Shown here: positions 27,174-36,258 of the stretch, one piece after another | Layout: every line of letters begins with the position of its first letter | How positions within the stretch are numbered: the first letter of the stretch is position 1 | Assembly: GCA_018798825.1 (NCBI GenBank) | Contig: CP076355.1 | Coordinates: 960,001-1,024,000, forward strand | Direction of reading: 5' to 3' | Origin: Ochrobactrum sp. BTU1 | Lineage (GTDB): Bacteria > Pseudomonadota > Alphaproteobacteria > Rhizobiales > Rhizobiaceae | Length of the DNA: 64,000 bases | Translations under genes and position numbers: made by a program | The notes under the pieces: model-generated | What the model saw: only the letters and a program-made list of their open reading frames with translations | What the model was told of the DNA's origin: nothing | Database searches by the model: none

Positions 27174-28148
27174 TTAGTTCAATTCGGCTTTGATCTGGTC
27201 ATAGAGACCGTCAGACCATTCCGGGAACTGCGAGTAGACTTTCTCGGCCATGGCCTTGAAAGGAGCGCGGTCAACTTCGATTACTTCGACGCCGGCTTCC
27301 TTCATCTTCTCGATCATCTCGTTGTCTTTTTCGATCGTCAGCTTCTGGCTGTAGAGACCGGCATCATATGCGGACTCATGGATCATCTTGAGCTGCTCTT
27401 CAGGCAACGTCGAGAAAAAGGCTTCGCCACCGACGATCAGAGCCACGTTGGTCAAGTAACCGACCTTGCTCAGATACTTGGCTTCTTCCTGGAACTTCTG
27501 GCCATAAAGAACCGAAATCGGATTCTCGACACCATCTATCACGCCCTGCGCAAGCGCAGGGAAGGTTTCCCCCAGCGGCATTGGGGTCGGTGTAGCACCC
27601 ATAGCTTCAAACGTCTTGATCTGCATGACGTTATTCGGCACGCGGATCTTCATGCCCTTGAGGTCATCAGGCGTGCGAATAGGCTTCTTGGAAATGATCT
27701 GGCGAATACCGTAAAGGTAGTTTGGCATTACGATGTGAATGCCCTTCTTCTTCAGCTCTTCGCTCTTTTCCTTAAACCAAGGACCGTCATAAACCTTGAA
27801 AAGCTGAGCCGGATCGTCGGTCAGGAACGGCCCATAAAGCACGCCGAGGTCCGGGTCGTATTCTGCCAGAAAGCCCACATCAGAAATCGTCACGACATTA
27901 AGACCCATCATGGCCTGCTCGGTCACATCCTTCTTAGAACCGAGCTGCGAGCTGGGATAAAGCTCCAGTGTGATTTCACCATTGCTGCGCTTGGCAAGAT
28001 CGTCTTTCCAGTAATGCATCACCTCATCAAAAGGCTCGCCCGGGTTGTTTTCATAGGCAACTTTGATCGACACATTGGCAGCAAAGGCTGCCACACTTCC
28101 TGCCAGCAACATGCCAGCGGCGATCATGCCGGTAACGAGTTTTTTCAT
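27174..28148 (-). CDS. dctP: TRAP transporter substrate-binding protein (DctP)
   Basis: A 324-residue periplasmic protein with a signal peptide (MKKLVTGMIAAGMLLAGSVA, cleavage near AFA-ANV). DctP features include YPSSQLGSKKDVTEQAMMG, PDDLKGMKIRVPNNVMQIK with the carboxylate-binding arginine, and FPALAQGVIDGVENPISVL. The ligand is probably a sugar acid such as a hexonate or hexuronate, judged from the enzymes downstream. It appears first among the three transporter genes. Confidence 0.93.
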   Translation of the reverse strand: MKKLVTGMIAAGMLLAGSVAAFAANVSIKVAYENNPGEPFDEVMHYWKDDLAKRSNGEITLELYPSSQLGSKKDVTEQAMMGLNVVTISDVGFLAEYDPDLGVLYGPFLTDDPAQLFKVYDGPWFKEKSEELKKKGIHIVMPNYLYGIRQIISKKPIRTPDDLKGMKIRVPNNVMQIKTFEAMGATPTPMPLGETFPALAQGVIDGVENPISVLYGQKFQEEAKYLSKVGYLTNVALIVGGEAFFSTLPEEQLKMIHESAYDAGLYSQKLTIEKDNEMIEKMKEAGVEVIEVDRAPFKAMAEKVYSQFPEWSDGLYDQIKAELN

Positions 28149-28249
28149 GATATTCCTCCCTTTTGGGGTCTTCAAACAAGGGCCACGAGGCCGGTTTCCT
28201 CCACTAGCGCGCCACGTCTTCCTTCCTGACGTGACGCATTTGCTTCGAT

Positions 28250-29266
28250 TCAGTTGCGTTCAATGATGATTTTCAGAACGTTGCGGTCGCCATCCCAATA
28301 GGGCAGCGCCTGTTCTGCTTCTTCAAAAGGAAACACCTTCGAGATAAGCAGGTCTGCATCGTTTCCGAGCTTTTCAAGATGCGCGATGACAGCTTCAAAG
28401 TCGGTGAGCGTCGCATTGCGCGAACCCATGATGTCGAGTTCTTTGAGATTGAAGAACTGGGTCTGATAGGTCACTGGTGACTTAGAATAGCCGACATAGA
28501 CTACACGACCAGCAAAGCCTGCGAGGTCGACCGCCTGTGTGAATGTGATCGGCAGGCCGACTGCTTCAAAAGCGATATCAACACCATCGTCATTGGTGAG
28601 TTCCTGCACGAATTCCACCACGCCTTCACCGCCCGGCAAGGAATGCGTAGCGCCAAATTTCAGCGCCAGTTCGCGCTTTTCAGCACTAGGATCAATGGCG
28701 ACAACCTTGGCACCCCGCGCAACTGCACCGATCAGCACACCCATGCCGATCATGCCACAGCCAAGCACCGCGACCGTATCGCCAGCCTGAACGCGACCAC
28801 GTTCTACCGCATGGAAACCAACTGAAAGTGGCTCGACCAATGCGAGATGACGTGGCGCGAGCGTATCATTCAGGATCAGCTTTTCGGCTGGCAGCACGAT
28901 CTGTTCTGCCAGCCCGCCATTCTGTTGCACGCCGAGCGTCTTGTTGTAGCGACAGGCGTTCAGACGCCCTTTGCGGCAAGAGGAACACTGGCCGCAATTG
29001 GTGTAAGGCAGCACGATAACGCGTTTGCCTTTGGCATATGTCGCGCTCACGCCCTCACCCACCTCGATGATTTCACCGCCGATTTCATGGCCGGGAATGC
29101 GTGGCAGTTCCACCAGCGGGTTAAGCCCCCTGAACGTATTCAGATCGCTGCCGCAAAGCCCGACATGCTTCACGCTCACCCGGACATGGTTGGGCAACAG
29201 TGGCGCTTCCGGAGTTTCAGCAAAACGAGTAACGTTCTCGCTCTCGATACGCAGAGCTTTGACCAT
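28250..29266 (-). CDS. Zinc-dependent alcohol dehydrogenase (sorbitol/idonate dehydrogenase-like)
   Basis: A 338-residue medium-chain dehydrogenase. It has catalytic zinc GLCGSDLNTF and PGHEIGGEI, structural zinc cysteines CGQCSSCRKGRLNAC, and the NAD motif VLGCGMIGMGVLIGA. Members oxidise sugar alcohols or aldonates such as L-idonate, galactonate or galactitol phosphate. It lies between the TRAP genes and the UxaA-like dehydratase, so it probably oxidises a hexonate to a keto acid. Confidence 0.9.
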   Translation of the reverse strand: MVKALRIESENVTRFAETPEAPLLPNHVRVSVKHVGLCGSDLNTFRGLNPLVELPRIPGHEIGGEIIEVGEGVSATYAKGKRVIVLPYTNCGQCSSCRKGRLNACRYNKTLGVQQNGGLAEQIVLPAEKLILNDTLAPRHLALVEPLSVGFHAVERGRVQAGDTVAVLGCGMIGMGVLIGAVARGAKVVAIDPSAEKRELALKFGATHSLPGGEGVVEFVQELTNDDGVDIAFEAVGLPITFTQAVDLAGFAGRVVYVGYSKSPVTYQTQFFNLKELDIMGSRNATLTDFEAVIAHLEKLGNDADLLISKVFPFEEAEQALPYWDGDRNVLKIIIERN

Positions 29267-29302
29267 CAGAGTATTCCTGTCATCTTGATTGCATGAGGCA
29301 GA

Positions 29303-30847
29303 TCAGGTTACGGCGCCGACCTGCCACGGTACGAATTCGTTATCGCCATAGTCATAGATTTCACTCAGCGTCTGCTCACCGGAAGCGACCGCGATGATGT
29401 GCTCGAAAATGCGCGTGCCGGACTCTTCAATTGTTTCATCGCCAGTGACGATGCCACCGCAATTGAAGTCCATGTCTTCCTTCATGTGTTCGTACATTTC
29501 GGAATTTGTCGCGATCTTGATGCAGGGCGCAGGCTTAAAGCCCGACACCGATCCGCGTCCTGTGGTAAAGCAGATGACGTTACAACCGCCCGCCACCTGC
29601 CCGGTCACGGCGACCGGGTCGTAGCCCGGCGTATCCATGAAAGTGAAACCCTGTTCGGTTACGGTTTCAGCAAATTCGTAAACTGCCTTGAGAGGCATGG
29701 AGCCGCCCTTGGCAACAGCGCCCAGCGACTTTTCAAGAATAGTAGTCAGGCCACCGAGCTTGTTTCCGTGCGATGGATTATTGTTCAGCTCGTCGCCATT
29801 GCGAGCTGTGTAATCGCGCCACCAGTCGATGCGCTGAAGCAGCTTTTCTGCAACCGCCGGTGTGACTGCACGGCGTGTCAGAAGATGTTCCGCGCCATAA
29901 ATTTCGGGCGTTTCAGAGAGAACGGTCGTACCGCCATTTCGCACGATCAGATCGGATGCATAGCCCAGAGCCGGGTTTGCGGAAATGCCTGAATAGCCGT
30001 CAGAACCACCGCATTCGAGTGCAACCTTGAGCTTTGACAAAGGCTGCGGCGTACGCTTTGCAGAATTCACCAGCGGCAGCATTTCCTTGATCTCTGCAAT
30101 CGCATGATCGATTGTCTTGCGCGTACCGCCATGCTGCTGGATCGTCATGGTGCGCAGGCGTGCACCCTCTTCCATACGATAATGTTCCATGATTGGCGCG
30201 ATCTGGTTGGTTTCGCAGCCAAGGCCGATCAGCAGAATACCACCGAAATTCGGATGCTTGGCATAGCCCTGAATGGTACGGGTCAGTAGACGATAGCCTT
30301 CCGACTTGGTGTTCAGCGCACAGCCGCTGCCATGCGTAAGTGCCACCACGCCATCGACATTTTCAAAACCATCCAAACCACCCATACGGTTGAAATAATC
30401 CGCAATGTAGCGAGACACGGTAGCAGAGCAATTCACCGATGAAATGACGCCAATATAGTTGCGCGTACCGACGCCACCGAAACCGCGATCATAGCCCATG
30501 AACTGTCGGCGCTCCGCTTCCGGCAGCATACCGCGTTCTTCAATATCGACCGAAAACTGATGTTCATGCTCGGATGGCAGCATTGCGAGATTGTGCAGAT
30601 GTACATGCTCACCCACCGCGATATCCTGAATGGCAACGCCAATCACCTGCCCATATTTGAGCACTTCCTTGCCAGCGGGAATATCATGCAGAGCCACCTT
30701 GTGGCCGCGCCCGATCAGATCGCGCGCGATAACGTCACCAAGTCCGATCGGATCGCCTGCGCGAACCGAAATACGCGCAACTGCCACATCATCGGACGGA
30801 TGCAAAAGGATTACCGGCGTCACAGCCGAAACAGCCTTGTCGTTCAT
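29303..30847 (-). CDS. uxaA: UxaA-family dehydratase (altronate dehydratase-like)
   Basis: A 514-residue enzyme with an N-terminal SAF domain (about residues 1-95, AGDPIGLGDVIARDLIG, ALHDIPAGKEVLKYG) followed by the UxaA catalytic part: NCSATVSRYIADYF, ALTHGSGCALN, IGLGCETNQI, ALECGGSDGYSGISANPALG. Altronate dehydratase turns D-altronate into 2-keto-3-deoxygluconate using iron. A related sugar acid could be the substrate. It follows the FCD regulator on the minus strand with a 49-base gap. Confidence 0.92.
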   Translation of the reverse strand: MNDKAVSAVTPVILLHPSDDVAVARISVRAGDPIGLGDVIARDLIGRGHKVALHDIPAGKEVLKYGQVIGVAIQDIAVGEHVHLHNLAMLPSEHEHQFSVDIEERGMLPEAERRQFMGYDRGFGGVGTRNYIGVISSVNCSATVSRYIADYFNRMGGLDGFENVDGVVALTHGSGCALNTKSEGYRLLTRTIQGYAKHPNFGGILLIGLGCETNQIAPIMEHYRMEEGARLRTMTIQQHGGTRKTIDHAIAEIKEMLPLVNSAKRTPQPLSKLKVALECGGSDGYSGISANPALGYASDLIVRNGGTTVLSETPEIYGAEHLLTRRAVTPAVAEKLLQRIDWWRDYTARNGDELNNNPSHGNKLGGLTTILEKSLGAVAKGGSMPLKAVYEFAETVTEQGFTFMDTPGYDPVAVTGQVAGGCNVICFTTGRGSVSGFKPAPCIKIATNSEMYEHMKEDMDFNCGGIVTGDETIEESGTRIFEHIIAVASGEQTLSEIYDYGDNEFVPWQVGAVT

Positions 30848-30896
30848 TTTTCTGACCTCACTCCCAAGATCGCAACAGCGCTAAACATGAGCCCTA

Positions 30897-31598
30897 CTAT
30901 CTGGGCTCGTTCTCCATCCATCGCTGCTTTGATGTATCCAGATGCGTGCGCATCGCTGCCTGCGCCAGAAGCGGATCCCTCGCCTCCAGTGCAGCATAAA
31001 TCTTCTCATGCTCTGCCAAAGCATATGTCCATGTTTCGGCATTCTCATATCGGGTACGCATTTGCGCGGTCAGTGGACTATGCCGCTCGTCAAACAAATC
31101 ACGCACGATGCGGGCAACAACCGAATTGCCCGATTGCTCGGAAATGATCAGATGAAACTGGCGATCCAGTTCAATCGGCTTACGTTCCGCTTCAATCTGT
31201 AGGCGCATCGCATCAAGATTGCCGCGCAAGCGTTCCAATGCTTCCGTGTTGATATGTCCGCAAGCCATGATGACGGCACTGCCTTCGATCAATGAGCGTG
31301 CCTGCATGATTTCGAGCGGGCTTTCGCCGATCGAGCCGCCCTGCGCTGGAAGCCGTGTTTCCTCAGCCGCAACATAGATCCCCGAACCCATGCGGATCTC
31401 GACATTGCCTGCAATTTCAAGCGCGATCAGTGCTTCACGCAAAGAAGGGCGAGATACGCCCAGCTGATGCGCAAGTTCGCGCTCGGCAGGAAGTCTGCTT
31501 CCAGCCGGAAAATGACCTTCGCGGATCAGCAGTCTGACCCGGTCGGCAATCTGTTGATAAAGCCTCCGTGGTTCCACGGAGCCAAGATGCTCGCTCAT
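30897..31598 (-). CDS. GntR-family regulator with FCD domain (FadR subfamily)
   Basis: A 233-residue regulator. The winged helix-turn-helix (about 10-75) has RRLYQQIADRVRLLI and AERELAHQLGVSRPSLREALIALE. The FCD ligand domain has the metal-binding residues around DRQFHLIISEQSGN and ALEARDPLLAQAAMRTHLD. The ATG at 31598 has GGGAG five bases upstream. It precedes uxaA and faces the UxaB-like gene, the standard position for an ExuR/UxuR-like repressor of a hexuronate operon. Confidence 0.92.
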   Translation of the reverse strand: MSEHLGSVEPRRLYQQIADRVRLLIREGHFPAGSRLPAERELAHQLGVSRPSLREALIALEIAGNVEIRMGSGIYVAAEETRLPAQGGSIGESPLEIMQARSLIEGSAVIMACGHINTEALERLRGNLDAMRLQIEAERKPIELDRQFHLIISEQSGNSVVARIVRDLFDERHSPLTAQMRTRYENAETWTYALAEHEKIYAALEARDPLLAQAAMRTHLDTSKQRWMENEPR

Positions 31599-31619
31599 GC
31601 TCTCTCCCAAATTGGCCTT

Positions 31620-31654
31620 ACCATATTTTGAAGCCGCACAAAGTGCAATATGGT
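31620..31654. promoter_or_regulatory. Inverted repeat in the divergent region of the FCD regulator and UxaB-like gene
   Basis: ACCATATT (31620-31627) and AATATGGT (31647-31654) form a perfect 8-bp inverted repeat with 19 bases between. It lies just upstream of the regulator gene and could be its operator. The wide spacing is unusual for FadR-type sites, which are normally compact. Confidence 0.3.
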
Positions 31655-31790
31655 CTATTTTATTGTTTTTACTACATATTGGCTAATTCGTCAGTTTTGT
31701 CGCACCTTGTTTTAGATTGCTTTTAAAGAGTGGCTTGACCAATTTTACCCACTGGCATAGCTATTTCACAACAGCTCAAGGGAGGAATGC

Positions 31791-32912
31791 ATGACTGCGC
31801 AGCCATCGATTCTACAGTTTGGAACGAGCCGTTTTCTGCTCGGACATGCGGATTTTTTCATCTCGGAAGCGCTGGATAAAAATGACGCGATCGGCACAAT
31901 TGCCATTGTTCAGACCACATCCAACCCTGAAAGCGCACGCCGTATCGCAGCTCTGAACAGTGGAGAAGGCTATCCGGTCATCATTCGCGGATTGCGTGAC
32001 GGCAAGCCCGTTGATGAAAAACATCAGGCGAAAAGCGTGCGTGCCGCCTATTCCGCTCATACCGACTGGAAAGCCATCCGGGCCCTGAGCGCAGGGGTCC
32101 AGGTGATCCTGTCCAATACTGGCGACAAAGGTTTTGATTTGGATGCTGCTGACGACGTTTCCCTGCTGAGCGAAATCGACCGCCTTCCTAAAAGTTTTCC
32201 CGCCAAACTACTTGTGCTGCTGCATCATCGCTGGCAGATCAATCCAGATGCGCCGCTGTCGATTTTCCCGTGCGAGCTGATCTCGCGCAATGGCTACAAG
32301 CTGCTCTCGATTGTGCTTGATCTCGCAGAAAGCTGGAGCCTGCCGAAAGCTTTCACGCAATGGATTGAAAGCAATTGTGTTTTTGCCAACAGCCTCGTTG
32401 ACCGCATCGTATCAGAACCTATCGATCCGGTCGGTGCAATTGCGGAACCCTATGCGATCTGGGCCATCGAACAGACAGACGGGCTAACCCTTCCCTGTAG
32501 GCATCCCGATATCGTCGTGACGGACAATCTTGCGCTTTATGAGCGCCTCAAGCTCTATCTGCTTAATCTCGGCCACACTTTCATTGCTGAGCAATGGCTG
32601 AACGGTAATCGTCCGAAGGATGAAATCGTGCTGGAAGCAATGCACGACGAAACGATCCGCAATGAACTCGAAGCGCTTTGGCGCGAAGAAGTTCTGCCGG
32701 TCTTTGCCGCTGCTGGTCTGGGCGGACAGGCTGAATCCTATGTTACTACCGTTCGCGAGCGCTTCCTCAACCCGTTCCTCAAGCACCGCATTGCGGACAT
32801 TGCTTCAAATCACGCAGAAAAGAAACAGCGCCGCTTTGTACCCATCATTGCTCGCGCGAAGGAACTCGGCCTCGATCTGGAGCAGCGTCGCCTGAAGGCG
32901 GCTGTCGACTAA
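31791..32912 (+). CDS. Mannitol/tagaturonate dehydrogenase-family protein (UxaB-like)
   Basis: A 373-residue NAD-dependent polyol/hexonate dehydrogenase. The N-terminus QFGTSRFLLGHADFFI resembles the QFGxGxFLRG motif of this family. ILSNTGDKGFDL and ANSLVDRIVSEP follow, then the C-terminal helical domain with LYLLNLGHTFIAEQWL and RFLNPFLKHRIADIASNH. In E. coli UxaB converts tagaturonate to altronate, the substrate of UxaA, so it fits the facing uxaA operon. Its 3' end overlaps the response-regulator gene antisense by 68 bases. Confidence 0.87.
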   Translation: MTAQPSILQFGTSRFLLGHADFFISEALDKNDAIGTIAIVQTTSNPESARRIAALNSGEGYPVIIRGLRDGKPVDEKHQAKSVRAAYSAHTDWKAIRALSAGVQVILSNTGDKGFDLDAADDVSLLSEIDRLPKSFPAKLLVLLHHRWQINPDAPLSIFPCELISRNGYKLLSIVLDLAESWSLPKAFTQWIESNCVFANSLVDRIVSEPIDPVGAIAEPYAIWAIEQTDGLTLPCRHPDIVVTDNLALYERLKLYLLNLGHTFIAEQWLNGNRPKDEIVLEAMHDETIRNELEALWREEVLPVFAAAGLGGQAESYVTTVRERFLNPFLKHRIADIASNHAEKKQRRFVPIIARAKELGLDLEQRRLKAAVD

Positions 32913-33618
32913 TCCAGTCATTCAGATCAATTTCGGCGCGCTCCAAAGCACTGTAATTTAACAGCTTGCGCAAAAACGCAACCGTCACAGCACGAGCACG
33001 GAGGTTGAATCGCCCCTCCTCCGGCTCACCCTTTTCCTGATAGACACCAAGCTTTTCATAAAGTTGCTGTAATCTGTTCTGAACGCTTCTGAGCGACAGG
33101 TTACGCCGACGAGCGATGACACGATCCGTCAGCCCAAGTGCTATATCGATCAGAATTTCATATTCACTTTCACTGAACCCACTGGCGTGGCCGAGGCTTT
33201 TTTGTTGTAAGCCGCGCACTTCGCGGTCGATCACGCATTGAGCTTCGACAAAAATGCTGCGGAGTGCCAGCCGCAATTTATCATCTGAAGCCGATTTCAG
33301 CACATAGCCATAGGCTGCACCTTCCGGCACGATACGCGAGACACCGCGCACATAGGCTTCATCTGCGTAATTCGACCAGAACAGAATGCGGGTTTCCGGA
33401 TTTTCCTTCCAGATGGTGCGTGCGGCTTCAATACCGTTACGACCACTCATCTGCAAATCCATCACAATATGCGCTGCACGATGCATTCGAGCCAGCTTTT
33501 CACCAGTCGAGCCGTTATCCGCTTCCAGGACATCACTGCATTCGGGCAATGCCGCACGGATCGCTTCGCTCAGATAGGTGCGATGCAACGGATCATCCTC
33601 CACGATCAGAACCTGCAT
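32845..33618 (-). CDS. Response regulator, NarL/LuxR type
   Basis: A 257-residue two-component regulator. The receiver domain (about 1-120) has VLIVEDDPLHR with the acidic pair and HIVMDLQMSG with the phosphorylated Asp. The LuxR-type helix-turn-helix has FSESEYEILIDIALGLTDRVIARR and LSLRSVQNRLQQLYEKLGV. A C-terminal tail of about 50 residues is extra. The ATG at 33618 has GGAGGG upstream and abuts the kinase stop. It pairs with that kinase and likely controls the facing sugar-transport operon. Its 3' end overlaps the UxaB-like gene. Confidence 0.92.
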   Translation of the reverse strand: MQVLIVEDDPLHRTYLSEAIRAALPECSDVLEADNGSTGEKLARMHRAAHIVMDLQMSGRNGIEAARTIWKENPETRILFWSNYADEAYVRGVSRIVPEGAAYGYVLKSASDDKLRLALRSIFVEAQCVIDREVRGLQQKSLGHASGFSESEYEILIDIALGLTDRVIARRRNLSLRSVQNRLQQLYEKLGVYQEKGEPEEGRFNLRARAVTVAFLRKLLNYSALERAEIDLNDWISRQPPSGDAAPDRGRVPSREQ

Positions 33619-33619
33619 C

Positions 33620-34852
33620 TTACCCTCCAATTGGTTCATACGTTTTCGGCGGCAGGTGGATCGTTACGCATGTGCCACTGCCGTCCGTGTTCTTTCTGAT
33701 GGTAAAGCTCGCAGAAATGAGCCGTGCTCTTGTGCGCATATTATCGATGCCGTGGCCGATACGCTGCGCCTGACGATCCATGCCAATGCCGTCATCCATA
33801 ACTTCAACGAGAAGCCGATCACCCTTATCGCGGAGACGAACGCGGATTTCTCCAGCCAGAGCATGACGGATCGCATTGTTGATTGCTTCCTGCACAATCC
33901 GGAAAAGCGAAGTCGCGACCGTCTCTTCGAGCCTGTCGGTCATGCCGTTGCTCTGATCCTCGAGAAACCATTCAATCGCAGCGCCGCTTTCGCGGATCGA
34001 ACGGTCAAGATGGTTTTCGGTCGCCTGTGCAAAGCCGAACAGCTGAAGCACGGAAGGTTTCGCTTCTTCAATGATTTGGCGTAGGTCCTGCATACAATGC
34101 TGCAAACCGCGGAACAGCGGCTCAAGCTGTTCACCGGAAAGGTCGGGCACGCGCGTCAGCCGCTCCACATGGCGGGCGAGACGCGTGAGATCAGCCAAGG
34201 TTTGATCGTGCAAATCCATGCCGATACGATGGCGCTCGATCTCCAGAGCCTCGGTGAGTTTGAGCGCGCCAAAGCGCAAACCTTCTTCGCGTGCCCGCGC
34301 TTCCGTCTCGACAATCGCCGAGCGCTTGGCCTGTTCGGCGGCACGGATGGCAAAGAAATATGGCGCCAGTAGATCGGCAATCGATTGCGCATTTTCCACG
34401 TCACGCGTCGAATAACTGCCTGTTTGCAAACTCGAACAGCTCAACGCGCCAATGATATTGCCCTGCGCTTTCAGCGGTACATGCAGGCGAGCTTTGAGAT
34501 CATGCTCGATGATCGGCGTCGAAAACGCACCCTCAAAATGAAAGCGCGGATCAGTGCGTGCATCGTCCGTAAGCAAATAGGCGACCTCGCCGGACAGTAG
34601 TGTGCGGATCGGACTTCCTGATAACAGCGCGGGCGGGTTGCGGCTCCAAGCCGTCTCAATCCCGCTCTCATAGGCAATGTGAAATTTGCCATCAATCATC
34701 TTGATACAGACATCGAGGTGGTCATAGGGCAGGATATGATTGATCTCGGCAGCAACAGCCTGAATGATGGAATCGAAATCGAGCTGGCCTGCCAGCAATC
34801 TCGAAATATTCAGATAGCGGTCAAGCAGGCGCGCAGGTGCTAGTTCCAGCAA
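33620..34852 (-). CDS. Soluble GAF-domain sensor histidine kinase (HisKA_3 type)
   Basis: About 410 residues with no membrane segment. A GAF domain (about residues 20-170) is followed by a HisKA_3 dimerisation helix with the phosphorylated His in HRIGMDLHDQTLADL, then an HATPase domain: VQEAINNAIRHAL, MDDGIGMD, GIDNMRTRARLI. The preferred start is TTG at 34852, since GGAGGA lies about 8 bases upstream; a longer frame to 34957 adds a basic, low-quality stretch. Because it is cytoplasmic it should sense an internal signal. Its partner regulator lies next to it, and the Rbs-type importer is divergent. Confidence 0.9.
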   Translation of the reverse strand: MLELAPARLLDRYLNISRLLAGQLDFDSIIQAVAAEINHILPYDHLDVCIKMIDGKFHIAYESGIETAWSRNPPALLSGSPIRTLLSGEVAYLLTDDARTDPRFHFEGAFSTPIIEHDLKARLHVPLKAQGNIIGALSCSSLQTGSYSTRDVENAQSIADLLAPYFFAIRAAEQAKRSAIVETEARAREEGLRFGALKLTEALEIERHRIGMDLHDQTLADLTRLARHVERLTRVPDLSGEQLEPLFRGLQHCMQDLRQIIEEAKPSVLQLFGFAQATENHLDRSIRESGAAIEWFLEDQSNGMTDRLEETVATSLFRIVQEAINNAIRHALAGEIRVRLRDKGDRLLVEVMDDGIGMDRQAQRIGHGIDNMRTRARLISASFTIRKNTDGSGTCVTIHLPPKTYEPIGG

Positions 34853-35166
34853 GCGAATCTCCTCCCAAAGACAGATTGCTTTGCACTTATAATACGCCGC
34901 TTCTCTACTGGCGCGTCTTGCGGGTTCCCGCAATTTTGCTGCGCAAACCCGCAGCATCGTTGCTTCGATCAGCCTTCACAGCGCAACGCATTTATTTCAT
35001 CCTCGCTTCACCAGAAAATTGCTCGCAAGACAACAGGAAATGTCACGGGCACGCTGGTGCCGTTGAGGAGCGGCGGTGCGGGAGGTTTCGCACCATATTC
35101 AAATTCGAACGATCCGGAGTGTTATTGCGCACTGCGGGGCGGATATTTGTAACTGGGAGGAATGAA
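34853..35166. other. Divergent promoter region between the two-component genes and the Rbs-type operon
   Basis: About 310 bases with no supported gene. It must hold the kinase promoter (minus) and the sugar importer promoter (plus). I found no clear long inverted repeat. The frame of the binding-protein gene is open through here but has no family sequence before 35167. Confidence 0.5.
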
Positions 35167-36183
35167 ATGAAGCTTGGGAAAAATTTTTTGGCATCCGCCG
35201 CACTCGCCACATTGATGGCAAGCGGTAGCGCATTTGCCGACACATCGTCGAAAAAAATCGCCTTCTCCAACAATTATGCCGGCAACTCATGGCGTCAGGC
35301 AATGCTACAAAGCTGGGACAAGGTGACGAAGGAAGCCGTCAGCGCAGGTGCAGTTTCTGCGGCCGATGCTTTCACCACCGCTGAAAATCAGGCCACCGAG
35401 CAGGCAGCGCAAATCCAGAACATGATTTTGCAAGGTTATGATGCCATCGTCATCAATGCCGCATCGCCAACCGCTCTTAACGGCGCAGTGAAAGAAGCCT
35501 GCGATGCAGGCATCACCGTCGTTTCGTTCGACGGCATTGTCACCGAACCTTGCGCATGGCGTATTGCGGTTGACTTCAAGGCCATGGGCGAAGGTCAGGT
35601 TGAATATCTCGCAAAGCGTCTGCCAGAAGGCGGAAATCTGCTTGAAATTCGAGGTCTTGCAGGCGTTTCCGTTGATGACGAAATGCACGCAGGTATTCAG
35701 GAAGGCGTGAAGAAGCATCCGAACTTCAAGATCGTAGGCTCTGTGCATGGTGACTGGGCTGCTGATGTTGCACAGCGCGCAGTCGCAGGCGTGCTGCCAA
35801 GCCTGCCGAAGATCGACGCCGTGGTAACGCAGGGCGGCGACGGTTATGGTGCTGCACAGGCCTTTGCCGCTGCAAAGCGCGAAACGCCGATCATTATCAT
35901 GGGCAACCGTGAAGACGAACTGCAGTGGTGGAAGCAGCAGAAAGATGCGAACGGCTATGAAACCATGTCAGTTTCTATCGCCCCGGGCGTTTCAACACTC
36001 GCTTTCTGGGTCGCACAGCAGATTCTTGATGGCAAGGAAGTCAAGAAAGACCTCGTCGTTCCGTTTCTGAGCGTCAGCCAGGAATCGCTCGATAAGGATC
36101 TCGGCACTACCCAGAAGGGTGGCGTTGCGAATGTCGAATATTCGTTAGAAGACGCACAGAAGGTCATCGCAGAAGCGAAATAA
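35167..36183 (+). CDS. Sugar ABC transporter substrate-binding protein (RbsB-like)
   Basis: A 338-residue periplasmic protein with a signal peptide (LGKNFLASAALATLMASGS, cleavage near AFA-DTS). The mature domain is a type I periplasmic binding protein: SNNYAGNSWRQAML, QIQNMILQGYDAIVINAAS, DAGITVVSFDG, LLEIRGLAGVSVDDEMHAG and VVTQGGDGYGAAQAF. GGGAGGAATGAA precedes the ATG, giving a clear ribosome site. The frame extends upstream to 34837 but this is not credible protein. It is the first gene of an Rbs-type cassette. Confidence 0.93.
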   Translation: MKLGKNFLASAALATLMASGSAFADTSSKKIAFSNNYAGNSWRQAMLQSWDKVTKEAVSAGAVSAADAFTTAENQATEQAAQIQNMILQGYDAIVINAASPTALNGAVKEACDAGITVVSFDGIVTEPCAWRIAVDFKAMGEGQVEYLAKRLPEGGNLLEIRGLAGVSVDDEMHAGIQEGVKKHPNFKIVGSVHGDWAADVAQRAVAGVLPSLPKIDAVVTQGGDGYGAAQAFAAAKRETPIIIMGNREDELQWWKQQKDANGYETMSVSIAPGVSTLAFWVAQQILDGKEVKKDLVVPFLSVSQESLDKDLGTTQKGGVANVEYSLEDAQKVIAEAK

Positions 36184-36258
36184 CTCGTTTCTCCCAAGCG
36201 GCGGGTATTGGTCATTCCAATGCCCGCCCCTCCCTTATCTCCAATACAGTTCGGATGC

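Noticed and set aside
27378..28229. 283-residue plus-strand ORF
   Set aside because: Antisense shadow of dctP with His- and Arg-rich, non-protein-like composition.
34837..35166. N-terminal extension of the RbsB-like protein
   Set aside because: The extra 110 residues have no similarity to the family and would hide the signal peptide; the ATG at 35167 has a good ribosome site.
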